29,975 nucleotides of DNA from contig CAZGWJ010000028.1 of assembly GCA_964529445.1 (NCBI GenBank), forward strand, positions 1 to 29,975. Direction: 5' to 3'. Numbering within the stretch: position 1 is the first letter of the stretch; every line of letters begins with the position of its first letter. The position numbers and the translations under genes were made by a program. This DNA comes from CAZGWJ01 sp964529445 (GTDB taxonomy: Bacteria > Oederibacteriota > Muellerivitia > Muellerivitales > Muellerivitaceae). Below, piece by piece: positions 6,105 through 13,758 of this stretch. The notes under the pieces are model-generated. The model searched no databases. It was not told the origin of the DNA and was given only the letters and a program-made list of their open reading frames with translations.

Positions 6105-7685
6105 CTAGATGAGTCTCCGGTATTCGGCGCGATCCATCTTCCACACCGTGACCCCGCAGAAACGCTCCCCCTCCGGGCAATGGGGCACCACGCGGGCCCG
6201 GAACCGCAGGCCGCAGGGGGGCATCAGCCAGCGGCCGATCTTCGGATGCACGCGGGAAACCTCGCGGGATTCGTCCACGGACGCGCTCCAGATCTCCTCC
6301 TGCGAGTTGTAACAGAGCCGCATGGCGTGCTTGTGGTGCAGGTTCAGGAGATCCGCCGATTCCGTGAAACGCAGGGCCGCGGCGTTCGGCAGGAGGTACG
6401 AGGCGAACTCGACCGAGACGCCCATCGACTTGAGCTTGCGGATGCCGTCCCAGGTGCGGTTCATGGAATCCGCGAAGACTTGCAGGGCCCGCTTGTCCTC
6501 CGCCAGGAGGGCCGGGGTGATGTAATCGGGTTCGTCCATCGAGAGGGCCGGAAGGATCGGCCGCGAGGCCGGGGTCATCCGGTGGCGCTGGTCCTGCGAA
6601 TCGGCCGTATGCGAGATCTTCTTGCGGAACGTGTAATGCGGATGGAAGAGGGCGCGAGTCAACTTGTCGTGGCTTGCGAGGTTCATGGCCTCGCCCAATA
6701 GCGCGTTCTGGGACGGATCCATCACCCGCGCGATGGCATCCTCGTCGTTGAGAGCCGACTTCGGGAGTCCCAGGACCTCCCTCACGGCGGCGGCCAGGAC
6801 GGCCTCCCCCTCGTGCGAATAGTCCGCGAGCTTGGAGGTCTTGCCCCCGAGGAACGCGTCGAATTCCTTCCGGAACGCCTTCCGGTCGGGATTGGGAAAG
6901 GTGCGCATCACGGCCGCCGCAGGCAGGTTGGCGTCGGGCAGGGGATCTTCCAGGACGTTCTTGTAACCCGGATCGCACTTCAACATTTCCTGCACCATGC
7001 GTCCCACCACGAACCGCTGCTCGAACGGGACGTCGGGGCCCTGGCACATGCGCCAGTAGCGGAGGAGTGTCAGGCCCGAGACCGTGTGGTACAGGCAGGT
7101 GAAGGTGGCCACCGGCAGGACGTAGCGGGCCACCTCCTGGGCCTTGCGTTGGATGATGGCGGACGTCCGCGGATCGAAAAGGTCCTTGTTCGGGAATCGC
7201 GCCTGGTATTCCCTCTCGACGACCGGCCGGATGGCGTGGATGAGGCGCCGATAGTCCTCCATCTGCGCGGACACGGTCTCCTGGTAGGTCGCCAAGGCGC
7301 CGCCGACCAGCGGCGGGATGGACGTGGCCGTCGGATCCACCGTCACGTACCGCTGGGAAACCTGCTCGGAGTTGTAGAACGGGTGGCTGTGCAGGAACGA
7401 CCACACGAACTGGCGGGACACGTTCTCCAGCGTGAACTGGAAAGCCGCGTGCTGAAAGGTGGTGTGATGCCCCGCCTGGTAGATGGAACGTCCCAGGGCG
7501 TCGCGCACCGCCTGACGCTTCGCGCGGTCGGCGTCCTCCAGGCCGTCACCGGCCACCTGGTCGGGCGTGATGATGCCCTTGGCGGAATAGCAGGTCCTGG
7601 CCGTGGCCACCGCGTTGTCGAAAGGACGCGCGAAGGCATTGACCAGGGTGACCTTCGGTTCAGGTGAAAGAAAATACTCGTTCAT
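6105..7685 (-). CDS. two-domain FAD-dependent thymidylate synthase (ThyX)-like protein
   Basis: A 526-residue protein, about twice the usual ThyX length of 220-250, with two ThyX-like halves. In the N-half, G-H-H-T-T-F-Q-H (72-79) resembles the ThyX His motif. The segment S-H-P-F-Y-N-S-E-Q-V-S-Q-R-Y (100-113) aligns with the signature R-H-R-x2-S-x-N-E-x-S-x-R-Y but keeps only the His, the final Ser and R-Y. In the C-half an intact R-H-R stands at 367-369 (Q-R-H-R-M-T-P-A-S-R-P), followed by a Cys-containing tail (M-P-P-C-G-L-R, C-P-E-G-E-R-F-C-G). ThyX makes dTMP from dUMP using FAD and methylene-folate. Whether this split-motif form does so is uncertain. ATG 7685 has AGGA just upstream. Confidence 0.8.
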   Translation of the reverse strand: MNEYFLSPEPKVTLVNAFARPFDNAVATARTCYSAKGIITPDQVAGDGLEDADRAKRQAVRDALGRSIYQAGHHTTFQHAAFQFTLENVSRQFVWSFLHSHPFYNSEQVSQRYVTVDPTATSIPPLVGGALATYQETVSAQMEDYRRLIHAIRPVVEREYQARFPNKDLFDPRTSAIIQRKAQEVARYVLPVATFTCLYHTVSGLTLLRYWRMCQGPDVPFEQRFVVGRMVQEMLKCDPGYKNVLEDPLPDANLPAAAVMRTFPNPDRKAFRKEFDAFLGGKTSKLADYSHEGEAVLAAAVREVLGLPKSALNDEDAIARVMDPSQNALLGEAMNLASHDKLTRALFHPHYTFRKKISHTADSQDQRHRMTPASRPILPALSMDEPDYITPALLAEDKRALQVFADSMNRTWDGIRKLKSMGVSVEFASYLLPNAAALRFTESADLLNLHHKHAMRLCYNSQEEIWSASVDESREVSRVHPKIGRWLMPPCGLRFRARVVPHCPEGERFCGVTVWKMDRAEYRRLI

Positions 7686-7829
7686 GGGTTCCTAGCAGGA
7701 TGCCGGCAGGTTACCGAAACCGGTTTTCAAGCCGCCTGTCGTGGATCACTCATTCCCAACGGGATGAACGGTTAACCTCCGGCGAACAAGCTCCTGATGC
7801 GTTCGCGGAAACAGGGAGAACCGCCCGGA

Positions 7830-8024
7830 TCAGCGGCGGGTCTGGCACTCGATGTAGAAGGAGATCGACCGATCGTAGGTGGCCTCATCCTTCGGGGAGA
7901 AGTAGCAGGCCGGAAGTTCGCCGCGCTTGCGGTGGTAAACCACGCAATCGCAACACTTCCCCCGCTTCTCGCAGGGATACGTGCAGGGACAATTCTTCCG
8001 GTTGGCCGCCTGGGTGCACTCCAC
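7830..8024 (-). CDS. DUF6485 small Cys-rich protein
   Basis: A 64-residue cytosolic protein with six clustered Cys (C-x8-C-x-C-x3-C-x5-C-C-x-C, then P-A-C-Y-F) and the conserved ending T-Y-D-R-S-I. This matches DUF6485 proteins found in anaerobes, which probably bind a metal or Fe-S centre (inference). It starts at GTG 8024 with AGGG upstream. The gap to the stop of the preceding lipoprotein gene is nine bases, so the two are probably one transcript. Confidence 0.75.
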   Translation of the reverse strand: MECTQAANRKNCPCTYPCEKRGKCCDCVVYHRKRGELPACYFSPKDEATYDRSISFYIECQTRR

Positions 8025-8033
8025 GAACCGGCC

Positions 8034-8648
8034 CTACTGCTCGAAACAGTACAGGCGATAGGCGTTCGAACAGCTGTCCGTGTAGATGGACGTCCAATTG
8101 CTCGTTGCCAGCGTGGCACTGCCGATCGTCCCGGTGGAGGCTCCCGTCGTCCAATTGGAGCAGTCGACACCGTCGGCGGTTCCGCCCGGCGCGGTGCCCG
8201 TCCAGGCGTAGATCCCGAAATCCCCAACGTAGTTGCCGTACTGGTCCAGGATGATGGGGTTGATGGGGGCACCCGCCAGGCCCGTCTTGTTGTTGAACAC
8301 GAGGGTGGTTTGGTCCACGAGGTACCAAGGACCCACATCCGCGATCCGGTCGATGGCGTTCACCCCGCCGCCGGAGATCCAGGCCCGCCAAGTGCCGGCC
8401 CGGCCGGCGGCGCCGGCCTGCGCCTGACAGAGAGCGTCGGCGTTGGCAAGACTGGCAATGTCCGAACCCGCCCAGGATGTGCTCGTGACGAAGATCATCT
8501 TGGGGGGCGGAGGGGTCGCGGTCGGGGAGAAGGTGACGGTCGGCGTGGGAGCCGGCGGAATTGTCGGAACAAGTTGCTCGCGTGAACAACCCATGGCGGA
8601 TATGACCCACAACAGAAGGAACGCGGATGTCAGGTATAGGATCCTCAT
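8034..8648 (-). CDS. DUF1554 lipoprotein
   Basis: A 204-residue lipoprotein. ATG 8648 is chosen because it has GGAGG nine bases upstream and opens a lipoprotein signal: M-R-I-L-Y-L-T-S-A-F-L-L-L, ending A-M-G-C with Cys21 as the lipidated residue. A Thr/Pro-rich linker follows (residues 27-50). The rest is a DUF1554 domain: A-D-A-L-C-Q-A-Q-A, W-R-A-W-I-S, an inner W-T-G-T and C-S-N-W-T-T, and a terminal R-L-Y-C-F-E-Q. DUF1554 has an endostatin-like fold and is known from surface lipoproteins, for example in Leptospira; ligands are unknown. Confidence 0.8.
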   Translation of the reverse strand: MRILYLTSAFLLLWVISAMGCSREQLVPTIPPAPTPTVTFSPTATPPPPKMIFVTSTSWAGSDIASLANADALCQAQAGAAGRAGTWRAWISGGGVNAIDRIADVGPWYLVDQTTLVFNNKTGLAGAPINPIILDQYGNYVGDFGIYAWTGTAPGGTADGVDCSNWTTGASTGTIGSATLATSNWTSIYTDSCSNAYRLYCFEQ

Positions 8649-8727
8649 GAACGGCGGCCTCCGTTCGACATTTGGTCGGATCATGATATAGCAGGCGGGG
8701 AAAAAACGGAACCCGGTAACTGGGCTT

Positions 8728-9195
8728 TCAAGGCTGTTCGATGCCGTCCCGTAGGGCCGACAATGCCGTTTTAACGTATGAATCGAACTTTCCGACGAGC
8801 ACCGAAGACAGTTCCAGCCCGGGTCCCACGGAGTCGGGTTGAATGCCAAGAAGGATGGTCTCCGAGGGGAGGATTCCCAGGCGCTCCGCCATCTCGAGCG
8901 TCTGCAGAAGGTCGCCTTCGTGAAGGGAAAGACGGGGCAGGACCTTGCGGGATGCGACCTCCCCCGGGGTGAAGACTCGCAGGGTGCCGGGCGGCTCGTC
9001 CATGTAGGCACAGTCCACGAAAACGGCCCTTCTGCGATCCGAAAGCGCGTGAAGGATCCTCATGCCGGAATTCCCGGAATCGAGGAACTCCACCCCTTCG
9101 GGTGCGAGGTCCCGGACGGCCGATAAAACGCGCACCCCGACGCCTTCGTCGGACATCAGAGGATTGCCGAGCGCGATGAGAATGGTGGAATTCAC
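8728..9195 (-). CDS. [NiFe]-hydrogenase maturation endopeptidase (HyaD/HybD type)
   Basis: A 155-residue protease of the M52 family. It removes the C-terminal tail of a NiFe large subunit once nickel is inserted. Visible motifs are A-L-G-N-P-L-M-S-D-E-G-V-G (residues 8-20, with the Ni-sensing Glu/Asp), F-V-D-C-A-Y and S-L-H-E-G-D-L-L with the metal-binding His. GTG 9195 with AAAGG six bases upstream is preferred. The longer in-frame extension would be translated from the CGCCAAG dispersed repeat at 9218-9260. It follows the hydA terminator on the same strand, so its natural substrate is probably HydA (tail after D-P-C-I-S-C-S-T-H). It differs in sequence from the second protease at 13887. Confidence 0.88.
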   Translation of the reverse strand: MNSTILIALGNPLMSDEGVGVRVLSAVRDLAPEGVEFLDSGNSGMRILHALSDRRRAVFVDCAYMDEPPGTLRVFTPGEVASRKVLPRLSLHEGDLLQTLEMAERLGILPSETILLGIQPDSVGPGLELSSVLVGKFDSYVKTALSALRDGIEQP

Positions 9196-9217
9196 CTTTT
9201 GCCTTTCAATACGACGG

Positions 9218-9260
9218 TTCACCGCCAAGGCGCTTCGCGCCACGCCAAGTCCGCCAAGAT
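9218..9260. repeat. CGCCAAG-type dispersed repeat
   Basis: Degenerate tandem CGCCAAG units (around 9223, 9243 and 9252) preceded by TTCAC. On the minus strand it reads as CTTGGCGG/CTTGGCG units ending in GTGAA. It lies directly upstream of the protease start. Confidence 0.55.
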
Positions 9261-9309
9261 AGAATCCGTTTTTCAAACGGCACTTCGCCTTTCAGATCAA
9301 ATCAGACTT

Positions 9310-9388
9310 GTAACCTCTGGATGATCCCACCTGACATGCCGTTTAACCCGTGCAGGAGCGATCCCTGCAAAAATTCCTCAGAGGTTAC
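9310..9388. other. structured segment of unknown role
   Basis: GTAACCTCTG (9310-9319) and CAGAGGTTAC (9379-9388) are perfect complements. They enclose a TGCAGG/CCTGCA hairpin (9351-9356/9364-9369). Next to them, AAATTCC (9371-9377, interrupted by the outer arm) is complementary to GGAATTT (9409-9415), giving a competing fold. It lies between the hydA terminator and the protease gene. It could be a leader RNA of the protease gene on the minus strand or a mobile repeat. No known riboswitch family is recognised. Confidence 0.35.
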
Positions 9389-9461
9389 CGCTTGGCGATG
9401 CCCCGAAGGGAATTTGGCGTACTGAGGTAAGTGCGCAATCAACCATGGCGCACCGTGCCCA

Positions 9462-9481
9462 CCGACCCCATCGGGGGTCGG
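9462..9481. other. perfect 8-bp hairpin
   Basis: CCGACCCC (9462-9469) and GGGGTCGG (9474-9481) with a four-base loop. It lies 42 bases beyond the hydA terminator hairpin and could be a second stop for that transcript, though no T-run follows it. Confidence 0.4.
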
Positions 9482-9522
9482 GGTTGGCGGCTCAATGCGG
9501 TTCACCGTTTTGCGGGATTAAT

Positions 9523-9553
9523 AAAGCCTCCGGAGATCTCCCCCGGAGGCTTT
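9523..9553 (-). terminator. terminator hairpin after hydA
   Basis: AAAGCCTCCGG (9523-9533) pairs perfectly over 11 bp with CCGGAGGCTTT (9543-9553), with a 9-base loop. It begins eight bases after the hydA stop. Read on the minus strand, the 3' arm ends in GGCTTTATTAAT, a short T-rich tail. This is a likely end of the hydBGDA transcript. Confidence 0.75.
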
Positions 9554-9560
9554 GCCGAAA

Positions 9561-10859
9561 CTATACGAACTTCACGTCCAGGTAATGCGTCGAGCAGGAA
9601 ATGCAGGGGTCGTAGGCCCTCACCAGCATCTCCATCTTCAACCGCACGGCGTCCTTCCCTTCCGAAAGGATGGCGGGCACCAGGGCCTCGATGTCCTTCT
9701 GGATGTTGCCGTGGTTCTGGTTGGTCGGGATGCTGATGTTGGCCGACTGGCAGATCCCCCGGTCGTCGAAAACGTACCGGTGGAAAAGGATCCCCCGAGG
9801 GGCCTCGACACAGCCCGCACCGTTGCCCGCCTTCACCTTCGGGTCCACGTTCTCGAACTTCGGGCGGCGGGTCAGGAGGTCGTCCAGGATGTGGATCGAC
9901 CGCTCCGCGACCTGGGCGCACTCGACCAGCTGGGCGACGGAATTCAGGAAGGTATTGGTGACCGGCGGCTTCATCCCGAATTTCGCGGCCACGCCCTTGG
10001 CGAGGGGCAGGAGCTGGTCGTAGTTGATGTTGAACCGGGCGAGGGCTCCCACCATGTACGAGTCGCGGTGCCACTTGGCCCACTTGGCGGTGGACTGGGG
10101 ACTCACGTACTCGTTGATCACGCTCTCGAACTTCTGGATGGGCGTGATCTCCTTCGTGTCGGTGCTGGCGATCTCGCCGTGGTAGAAGGAATATTCCCCC
10201 GCGTTCTTCAGGGCGATGTATTCCGTGTCGCGCTTGAAATCCGGCATCTTCCCCGCGGCCGAGAGCACCACGTCCACCACCTGCTGGAGGGTGGGAATCG
10301 ATTCCTCGAGGCGCTTCTTCAAGGCCGCCAGTTCCTGGAAGGTCGGGTACCGCGTGAACCCGCCCACGCGGAAAGTCGTGGGATGGGTGGTGCGGCCGGC
10401 CAGGAGGTCCGACCATTCGTTGGCCAGGCGGTGCAGGGCGATGATCTTCTTCACCACCTCGAGGTGCGTGGACACGAGGGGCACCACGGACTTGACCCCG
10501 AAGAGGTCCGGTGCCACCAGGTAGCCGACGTGCAGGACGTGGCTCTGCATCTGCTCGGCATAATGCGTGAGCAGACGCACCCAGTCCGTGTCGGGATGCA
10601 CCTTCACCCCCAGGGCGTCCTCGACGGCCTTGGTGGAGGCGAAGGAATGCGTGATGGAGCAGATACCGCAGATGCGGCTGACGATCGGCTGGATCTCGTC
10701 GTACTTACGGCCGCGCACCATGGCCTCGAAGAACCTCGGGGCCTCCGGCACCTGCCATTCCAGCTTCTCGATCTTGCCGTCCTTGGCGCGCAGGACCAGG
10801 TTACCGTGGCCTTCGACGCGAGTGACGTGATGAACGTCGATTTCCAGGGACTCAGGCAC
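9561..10859 (-). CDS. hydA: group 3b [NiFe]-hydrogenase large (alpha) subunit
   Basis: A 432-residue large subunit carrying the NiFe(CN)2CO site of a cytosolic bidirectional NAD(P)-linked hydrogenase. The proximal motif R-I-C-G-I-C gives Cys64 and Cys67. The distal motif D-P-C-I-S-C-S-T-H gives Cys419 and Cys422. Seven residues after His425 would be cleaved off during maturation. The fourth gene of a hydBGDA-order operon, it overlaps hydD by eight bases. The start is GTG 10859 with a strong AAGGAGG six bases upstream. The neighbours (diaphorase-type gamma subunit, 4Fe-4S beta subunit, no HdrA or F420 partner) point to group 3b (sulfhydrogenase type) rather than 3a, 3c or 3d. Confidence 0.95.
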   Translation of the reverse strand: MPESLEIDVHHVTRVEGHGNLVLRAKDGKIEKLEWQVPEAPRFFEAMVRGRKYDEIQPIVSRICGICSITHSFASTKAVEDALGVKVHPDTDWVRLLTHYAEQMQSHVLHVGYLVAPDLFGVKSVVPLVSTHLEVVKKIIALHRLANEWSDLLAGRTTHPTTFRVGGFTRYPTFQELAALKKRLEESIPTLQQVVDVVLSAAGKMPDFKRDTEYIALKNAGEYSFYHGEIASTDTKEITPIQKFESVINEYVSPQSTAKWAKWHRDSYMVGALARFNINYDQLLPLAKGVAAKFGMKPPVTNTFLNSVAQLVECAQVAERSIHILDDLLTRRPKFENVDPKVKAGNGAGCVEAPRGILFHRYVFDDRGICQSANISIPTNQNHGNIQKDIEALVPAILSEGKDAVRLKMEMLVRAYDPCISCSTHYLDVKFV

Positions 10860-11601
10860 GGGGCGCCTCCTTCAGGGACTGGAACATTTTGATCCGCGAC
10901 CGCAGATCCTCGGCGGTCTTTCCGTAGAGCTTCATGGATTCCTCGGCCGCCTCGAAGTTGGCGTCCTCCAGGAAACCGCGACAGCCGTAGCACCAGAAAC
11001 CGGCCGAGGGGCAGCGGGCCCCGCATCCCGCCCGGGTCAGGATCCCCAGGCAGATCTCGCCCTTCTCGTACAGGCACACGTTGCCCTTCAACTTGCACTC
11101 CACGCACACCGGGTACGTGGGGAGGAAAGGCTTGCGACCGGTGACGAGACAGCGGATGACATGGCCGAATTCCTTGCGGTCGATGGGACATCCGTGGATG
11201 TGGACGTCGACCTTCACGACCTCGTCCAGGGCCTTGGTGGCATAGGTGTCCAAGTGCGGATCGTCGGCGTGTTTCCCGTACACCGTCTTTTTCACGTCGT
11301 CCTGGTTCATGGAATTCTTGATCTTGTTCACGCCCCCGATGGTGGCACAGGCCCCCAGCGCGACCAGGACCTTGGCCCGGGAGCGGATCTTCTTGAGGCG
11401 CTCCTCGTCCTGGGGCCGGGTGATGGAGCCCTCCACGATGGCGACGTCGAAGGTCTCGCTCTGCTCGGACATGGCCTCGCGCCATTCCACGACGTCCGCG
11501 ACGGAAAGAAGATCGAGGATCTCCTCCTCCATGTTCACGATCTGGAGCTGGCATCCCTCACAGCAGGCGAAATCGAAGATGGCGACCCTGGGCTTGCTCA
11601 T
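10852..11601 (-). CDS. hydD: group 3b [NiFe]-hydrogenase small (delta) subunit
   Basis: A 249-residue small subunit that passes electrons from the NiFe site through Fe-S clusters. The N-terminus has D-F-A-C-C-E-G-C-Q-L-Q (Cys13, Cys14, Cys17), then L-G-A-C-A-T-I-G-G and H-G-C-P-I-D for the proximal cluster. The C-terminal half has many Cys (Y-P-V-C-V-E-C-K-L-K-G-N-V-C, A-G-C-G-A-R-C-P, W-C-Y-G-C-R-G) for two more clusters. There is no twin-arginine signal, so it is cytosolic. ATG 11601 overlaps the hydG stop as ATGA, which decides the start over longer in-frame options. Confidence 0.94.
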   Translation of the reverse strand: MSKPRVAIFDFACCEGCQLQIVNMEEEILDLLSVADVVEWREAMSEQSETFDVAIVEGSITRPQDEERLKKIRSRAKVLVALGACATIGGVNKIKNSMNQDDVKKTVYGKHADDPHLDTYATKALDEVVKVDVHIHGCPIDRKEFGHVIRCLVTGRKPFLPTYPVCVECKLKGNVCLYEKGEICLGILTRAGCGARCPSAGFWCYGCRGFLEDANFEAAEESMKLYGKTAEDLRSRIKMFQSLKEAPRA

Positions 11602-12476
11602 GAGAAGGCCTCCCAAACGTCCAGCAGGTCCTCCTGTTTGAACACGGGACCCTCCTGGCAGCAGTAGATTCCGCTGATCTGGCAATGCCCGCATTTGCCC
11701 ACGCCGCATTTCATGCGCCGTTCGAGCGAAACGAAGATGGAGCGGTGCGGGACATGCATCTTCATCAGCTCGCGGATGACGAACTTGTACATGATCGGGG
11801 GCCCGCAGATCACGCAGGCCGTGTGCTCGGTGTTGGTGCAAACACGCGGGATGAGGGTGGTGATGAGCCCGACATTCCCCTTCCAGGTGCCGCTCCCCTG
11901 ATCCACGGTCTCGATGAAGGTGACGTCCTTGCGAAGCCTCCAGGCTTCCAACTCGTCCACGAAAAGCCGGTCCTCGGGAGTGCGGGCCCCGAAAAGGATG
12001 CTGACTTCCCCGTAATCCTTGCGATGGTCCAGGACGTAGTGGATCGCCGAGCGCAGGGGCACCAGCCCGATGCCGCCCGCGATGAACAGGACGTCCTTAC
12101 CCTTGAGCTCGGAGGCGACCGGGAAAACGGTCCCGTAGGGTCCGCGGATTCCCACCTTGTCGCCCACCTTCATGTCGTGAAGGGCGGCCGTGACGGACCC
12201 CACCTTCCGGATGACCATCTGGAAGGCGCCCTTGTAGGTGGGGGAGGAGGAGATGGAGATGGGGGCCTCGCCCCATCCCGCCACGGAAACCATGGCGAAC
12301 TGGCCGGGCTGGTGCCCGAGTTCCTTGCCCGAATCCAGCTTGAACTCGAAGAAGCAGTCCGTCTTCGTCATGTCCTGCTTCTTGACGATCGTGGCCGCTT
12401 GAGGCAGGTACACATCGCCCTGCAGGGGGGCCGGCCGCCCCGGGTGGTTCTCGATCTGCGGTCTGACCTTGATCAC
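11598..12476 (-). CDS. hydG: group 3b hydrogenase gamma subunit, FAD/NAD(P)-binding diaphorase
   Basis: A 292-residue ferredoxin-NADP reductase-type subunit (HydG/AsrB-like). An FAD domain (G-Q-F-A-M-V-S-V, then A-P-I-S-I-S-S-S-P) is followed by a nucleotide domain (F-I-A-G-G-I-G-L-V-P-L-R). The C-terminal iron-sulfur motif is M-K-C-G-V-G-K-C-G-H-C-Q with a last Cys pair in Y-C-C-Q-E-G, typical of a [2Fe-2S] site. It transfers electrons between NAD(P)H and the Fe-S chain. GTG 12476 overlaps the hydB stop as GTGA. A longer frame exists upstream but lies inside hydB. Confidence 0.93.
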   Translation of the reverse strand: MIKVRPQIENHPGRPAPLQGDVYLPQAATIVKKQDMTKTDCFFEFKLDSGKELGHQPGQFAMVSVAGWGEAPISISSSPTYKGAFQMVIRKVGSVTAALHDMKVGDKVGIRGPYGTVFPVASELKGKDVLFIAGGIGLVPLRSAIHYVLDHRKDYGEVSILFGARTPEDRLFVDELEAWRLRKDVTFIETVDQGSGTWKGNVGLITTLIPRVCTNTEHTACVICGPPIMYKFVIRELMKMHVPHRSIFVSLERRMKCGVGKCGHCQISGIYCCQEGPVFKQEDLLDVWEAFS

Positions 12477-13510
12477 CGGACACCCTCCACGAGACGATTG
12501 TAGATTTCGACCGGATTCGCGATTTTCGAGACGCAGGCCGAGATGCACCGGCCGCAGCCCACGCAGGCGATCTCCCCCATCTTCTCGGGAACGAACTTGC
12601 CTTTCCGGAGGAAACGATGGCGATAGCGGTCGGCCTTGCGCTTTCGGAAATTATGGTCCCCGGCCACGACGGCGAAATCCTTGAGCATGCATCCGTCGAG
12701 GTTCCGGCACCGCGACCCGCACTTCAGGTCCCAATCCACCTCGTCCTGGACGTCGTAGCAGTAGCAGGTCGGGCACACCAGGTTGCAGGATCCGCACGAA
12801 AAGCAGAGGCGGGCCTTTTCCTCCCAGATGGGATGCTCGTATCCGTCCTCCAGGAAGGCATGGAGGTCTTCGGGAGCGCACTTCAGCTCGTGTCGCCGCA
12901 TCTCGGCGCAATTGCGAAGCCAGATCTTCTCGCGCTCCGCCAGGTGTTCGTTGGTGCCCTTCTCGCCGCCCGAAAGCGAGGCCATCAACTTCTCGCCCTT
13001 GGGGGTGGCGGACTGGACGAGATAGTGATCGCCCAACCGGGTCAGCAGGACGTCCCAACCCGTCTTGGCGATCGAGGTGCCCATGGAACCCGCGAAATGA
13101 TTGGCCGAGACCTTCTCGACGTCGAGTCCCACGAGAACGGAAGCCTCCCGTCGGGCCAGGTAATGCTCGTCGCGGTTCTCCATGGTGAAGATCTTGTCCA
13201 TCTGGTTGATGGCCACGATGTCGTAGGGATGCACGCCGAAGAGCACGAAGGGGGACTTGTCCAAGACGCTCTGGTATTCCACGCCGCCGGTCTTGAACTT
13301 CAGGATCTCCTCCCGGGCCGGCTGGAAATAGATCTTGGGAGGCATGAGCGCGATGTCGTAGTCCAGCCGCAGTTCGGAGGCATCCACGATCTCGTCGAAG
13401 GCGAAACGGCCGTCCTTCTCCTTCACGCCGTAGAACTTGCGGCCCTTTTCCTGGACGAGAACGCTCACCCATTGATCGAGCTCGGTTCGACTGACGTACT
13501 TGAGGGGCAT
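12473..13510 (-). CDS. hydB: group 3b hydrogenase beta subunit, 4Fe-4S electron-transfer protein
   Basis: A 345-residue HydB/AsrA-like subunit with two C-terminal ferredoxin-type clusters: C-F-S-C-G-S-C-N-L-V-C-P and C-V-G-C-G-R-C-I-S-A-C. A further Cys-rich stretch between them (C-Y-C-Y-D-V, K-C-G-S-R-C, G-C) may hold another cluster. The N-half contains F-G-V-H-P-Y-D-I-V-A-I, shared with AsrA-type proteins. It is the first gene of the operon. ATG 13510 has AAGGTGG nine bases upstream. GTG 13519 is in frame but only one base from that site. The operon begins about 207 bases after the predicted transcription start at about 13717. Confidence 0.92.
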   Translation of the reverse strand: MPLKYVSRTELDQWVSVLVQEKGRKFYGVKEKDGRFAFDEIVDASELRLDYDIALMPPKIYFQPAREEILKFKTGGVEYQSVLDKSPFVLFGVHPYDIVAINQMDKIFTMENRDEHYLARREASVLVGLDVEKVSANHFAGSMGTSIAKTGWDVLLTRLGDHYLVQSATPKGEKLMASLSGGEKGTNEHLAEREKIWLRNCAEMRRHELKCAPEDLHAFLEDGYEHPIWEEKARLCFSCGSCNLVCPTCYCYDVQDEVDWDLKCGSRCRNLDGCMLKDFAVVAGDHNFRKRKADRYRHRFLRKGKFVPEKMGEIACVGCGRCISACVSKIANPVEIYNRLVEGVR

Positions 13511-13616
13511 GTCAGGCACCCACCTTCAATTGATGATTTGGAACAACACCGAAACAAATGGAAACGCGCGGATCTCCAAGCGAACATCACAGGGGAACGG
13601 TCGTGAATCGATCGAT

Positions 13617-13712
13617 ACAGGGCCGCGAATCGAACCCGCAAGGCCGGCCCTGTGGTGGGAGAGGTTGTATCGTTTCCCGCGGGATTTTCCCTTTAAAAAA
13701 GAGGGAAAACCC
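13617..13712 (-). promoter_or_regulatory. structured 5' leader of hydBGDA
   Basis: The mRNA from the predicted promoter would carry about 207 bases before hydB. Two structures stand out. The first is a hairpin at its very 5' end (13681-13692/13702-13712, one bulge, with an A/T-rich loop holding a T6 run on the RNA strand). The second is a 9-bp perfect hairpin (13617-13625/13645-13653) whose base competes with a second pairing (13613-13619 with 13666-13672). The apical loop reads GGTTCGATTC on the RNA strand, like a tRNA T-loop, but no tRNA is present. The arrangement could be attenuation or ligand sensing. No known riboswitch is recognised. Confidence 0.4.
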
Positions 13713-13723
13713 GGTGAAAGTTG

Positions 13724-13752
13724 AATATATTCGACGCACCTATACAAGTCAA
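13724..13752 (-). promoter_or_regulatory. sigma70-type promoter of hydBGDA
   Basis: On the minus strand, TTGACT (13752-13747) and TATATT (13729-13724) are separated by exactly 17 bases. Five of six and five of six positions match the consensus. The transcription start is predicted near 13717. It is the only such pair seen between the mbh/hycI end and hydB. Confidence 0.75.
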
Positions 13753-13758
13753 ACGCAT

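Noticed and set aside
9302..9505. Small minus-strand open frame of 67 codons
   Set aside because: No ribosome site or family; it covers the two hairpins and the foldable segment, so it is more likely RNA structure or repeat than protein.
9552..10892. Long plus-strand open frames opposite the hydrogenase and mbh genes (for example 9552-10892, 16052-17281, 18609-19955)
   Set aside because: They are mirror frames of GC-rich coding genes; translations are Gly/Arg/His/Asp-rich with no domain, and ribosome sites are lacking.
9561..13510. Group 3c (Mvh/Hdr), 3a (F420) or 3d (Hox) hydrogenase
   Set aside because: No HdrABC, no FrhB, no HoxF/HoxU; the beta and gamma subunits and the BGDA order fit group 3b.
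13617..13653. tRNA-like T-arm (GGTTCGATTC) on the minus strand
   Set aside because: Only one hairpin is present. No acceptor, D or anticodon arm can be built around it and the T-stem does not pair properly.
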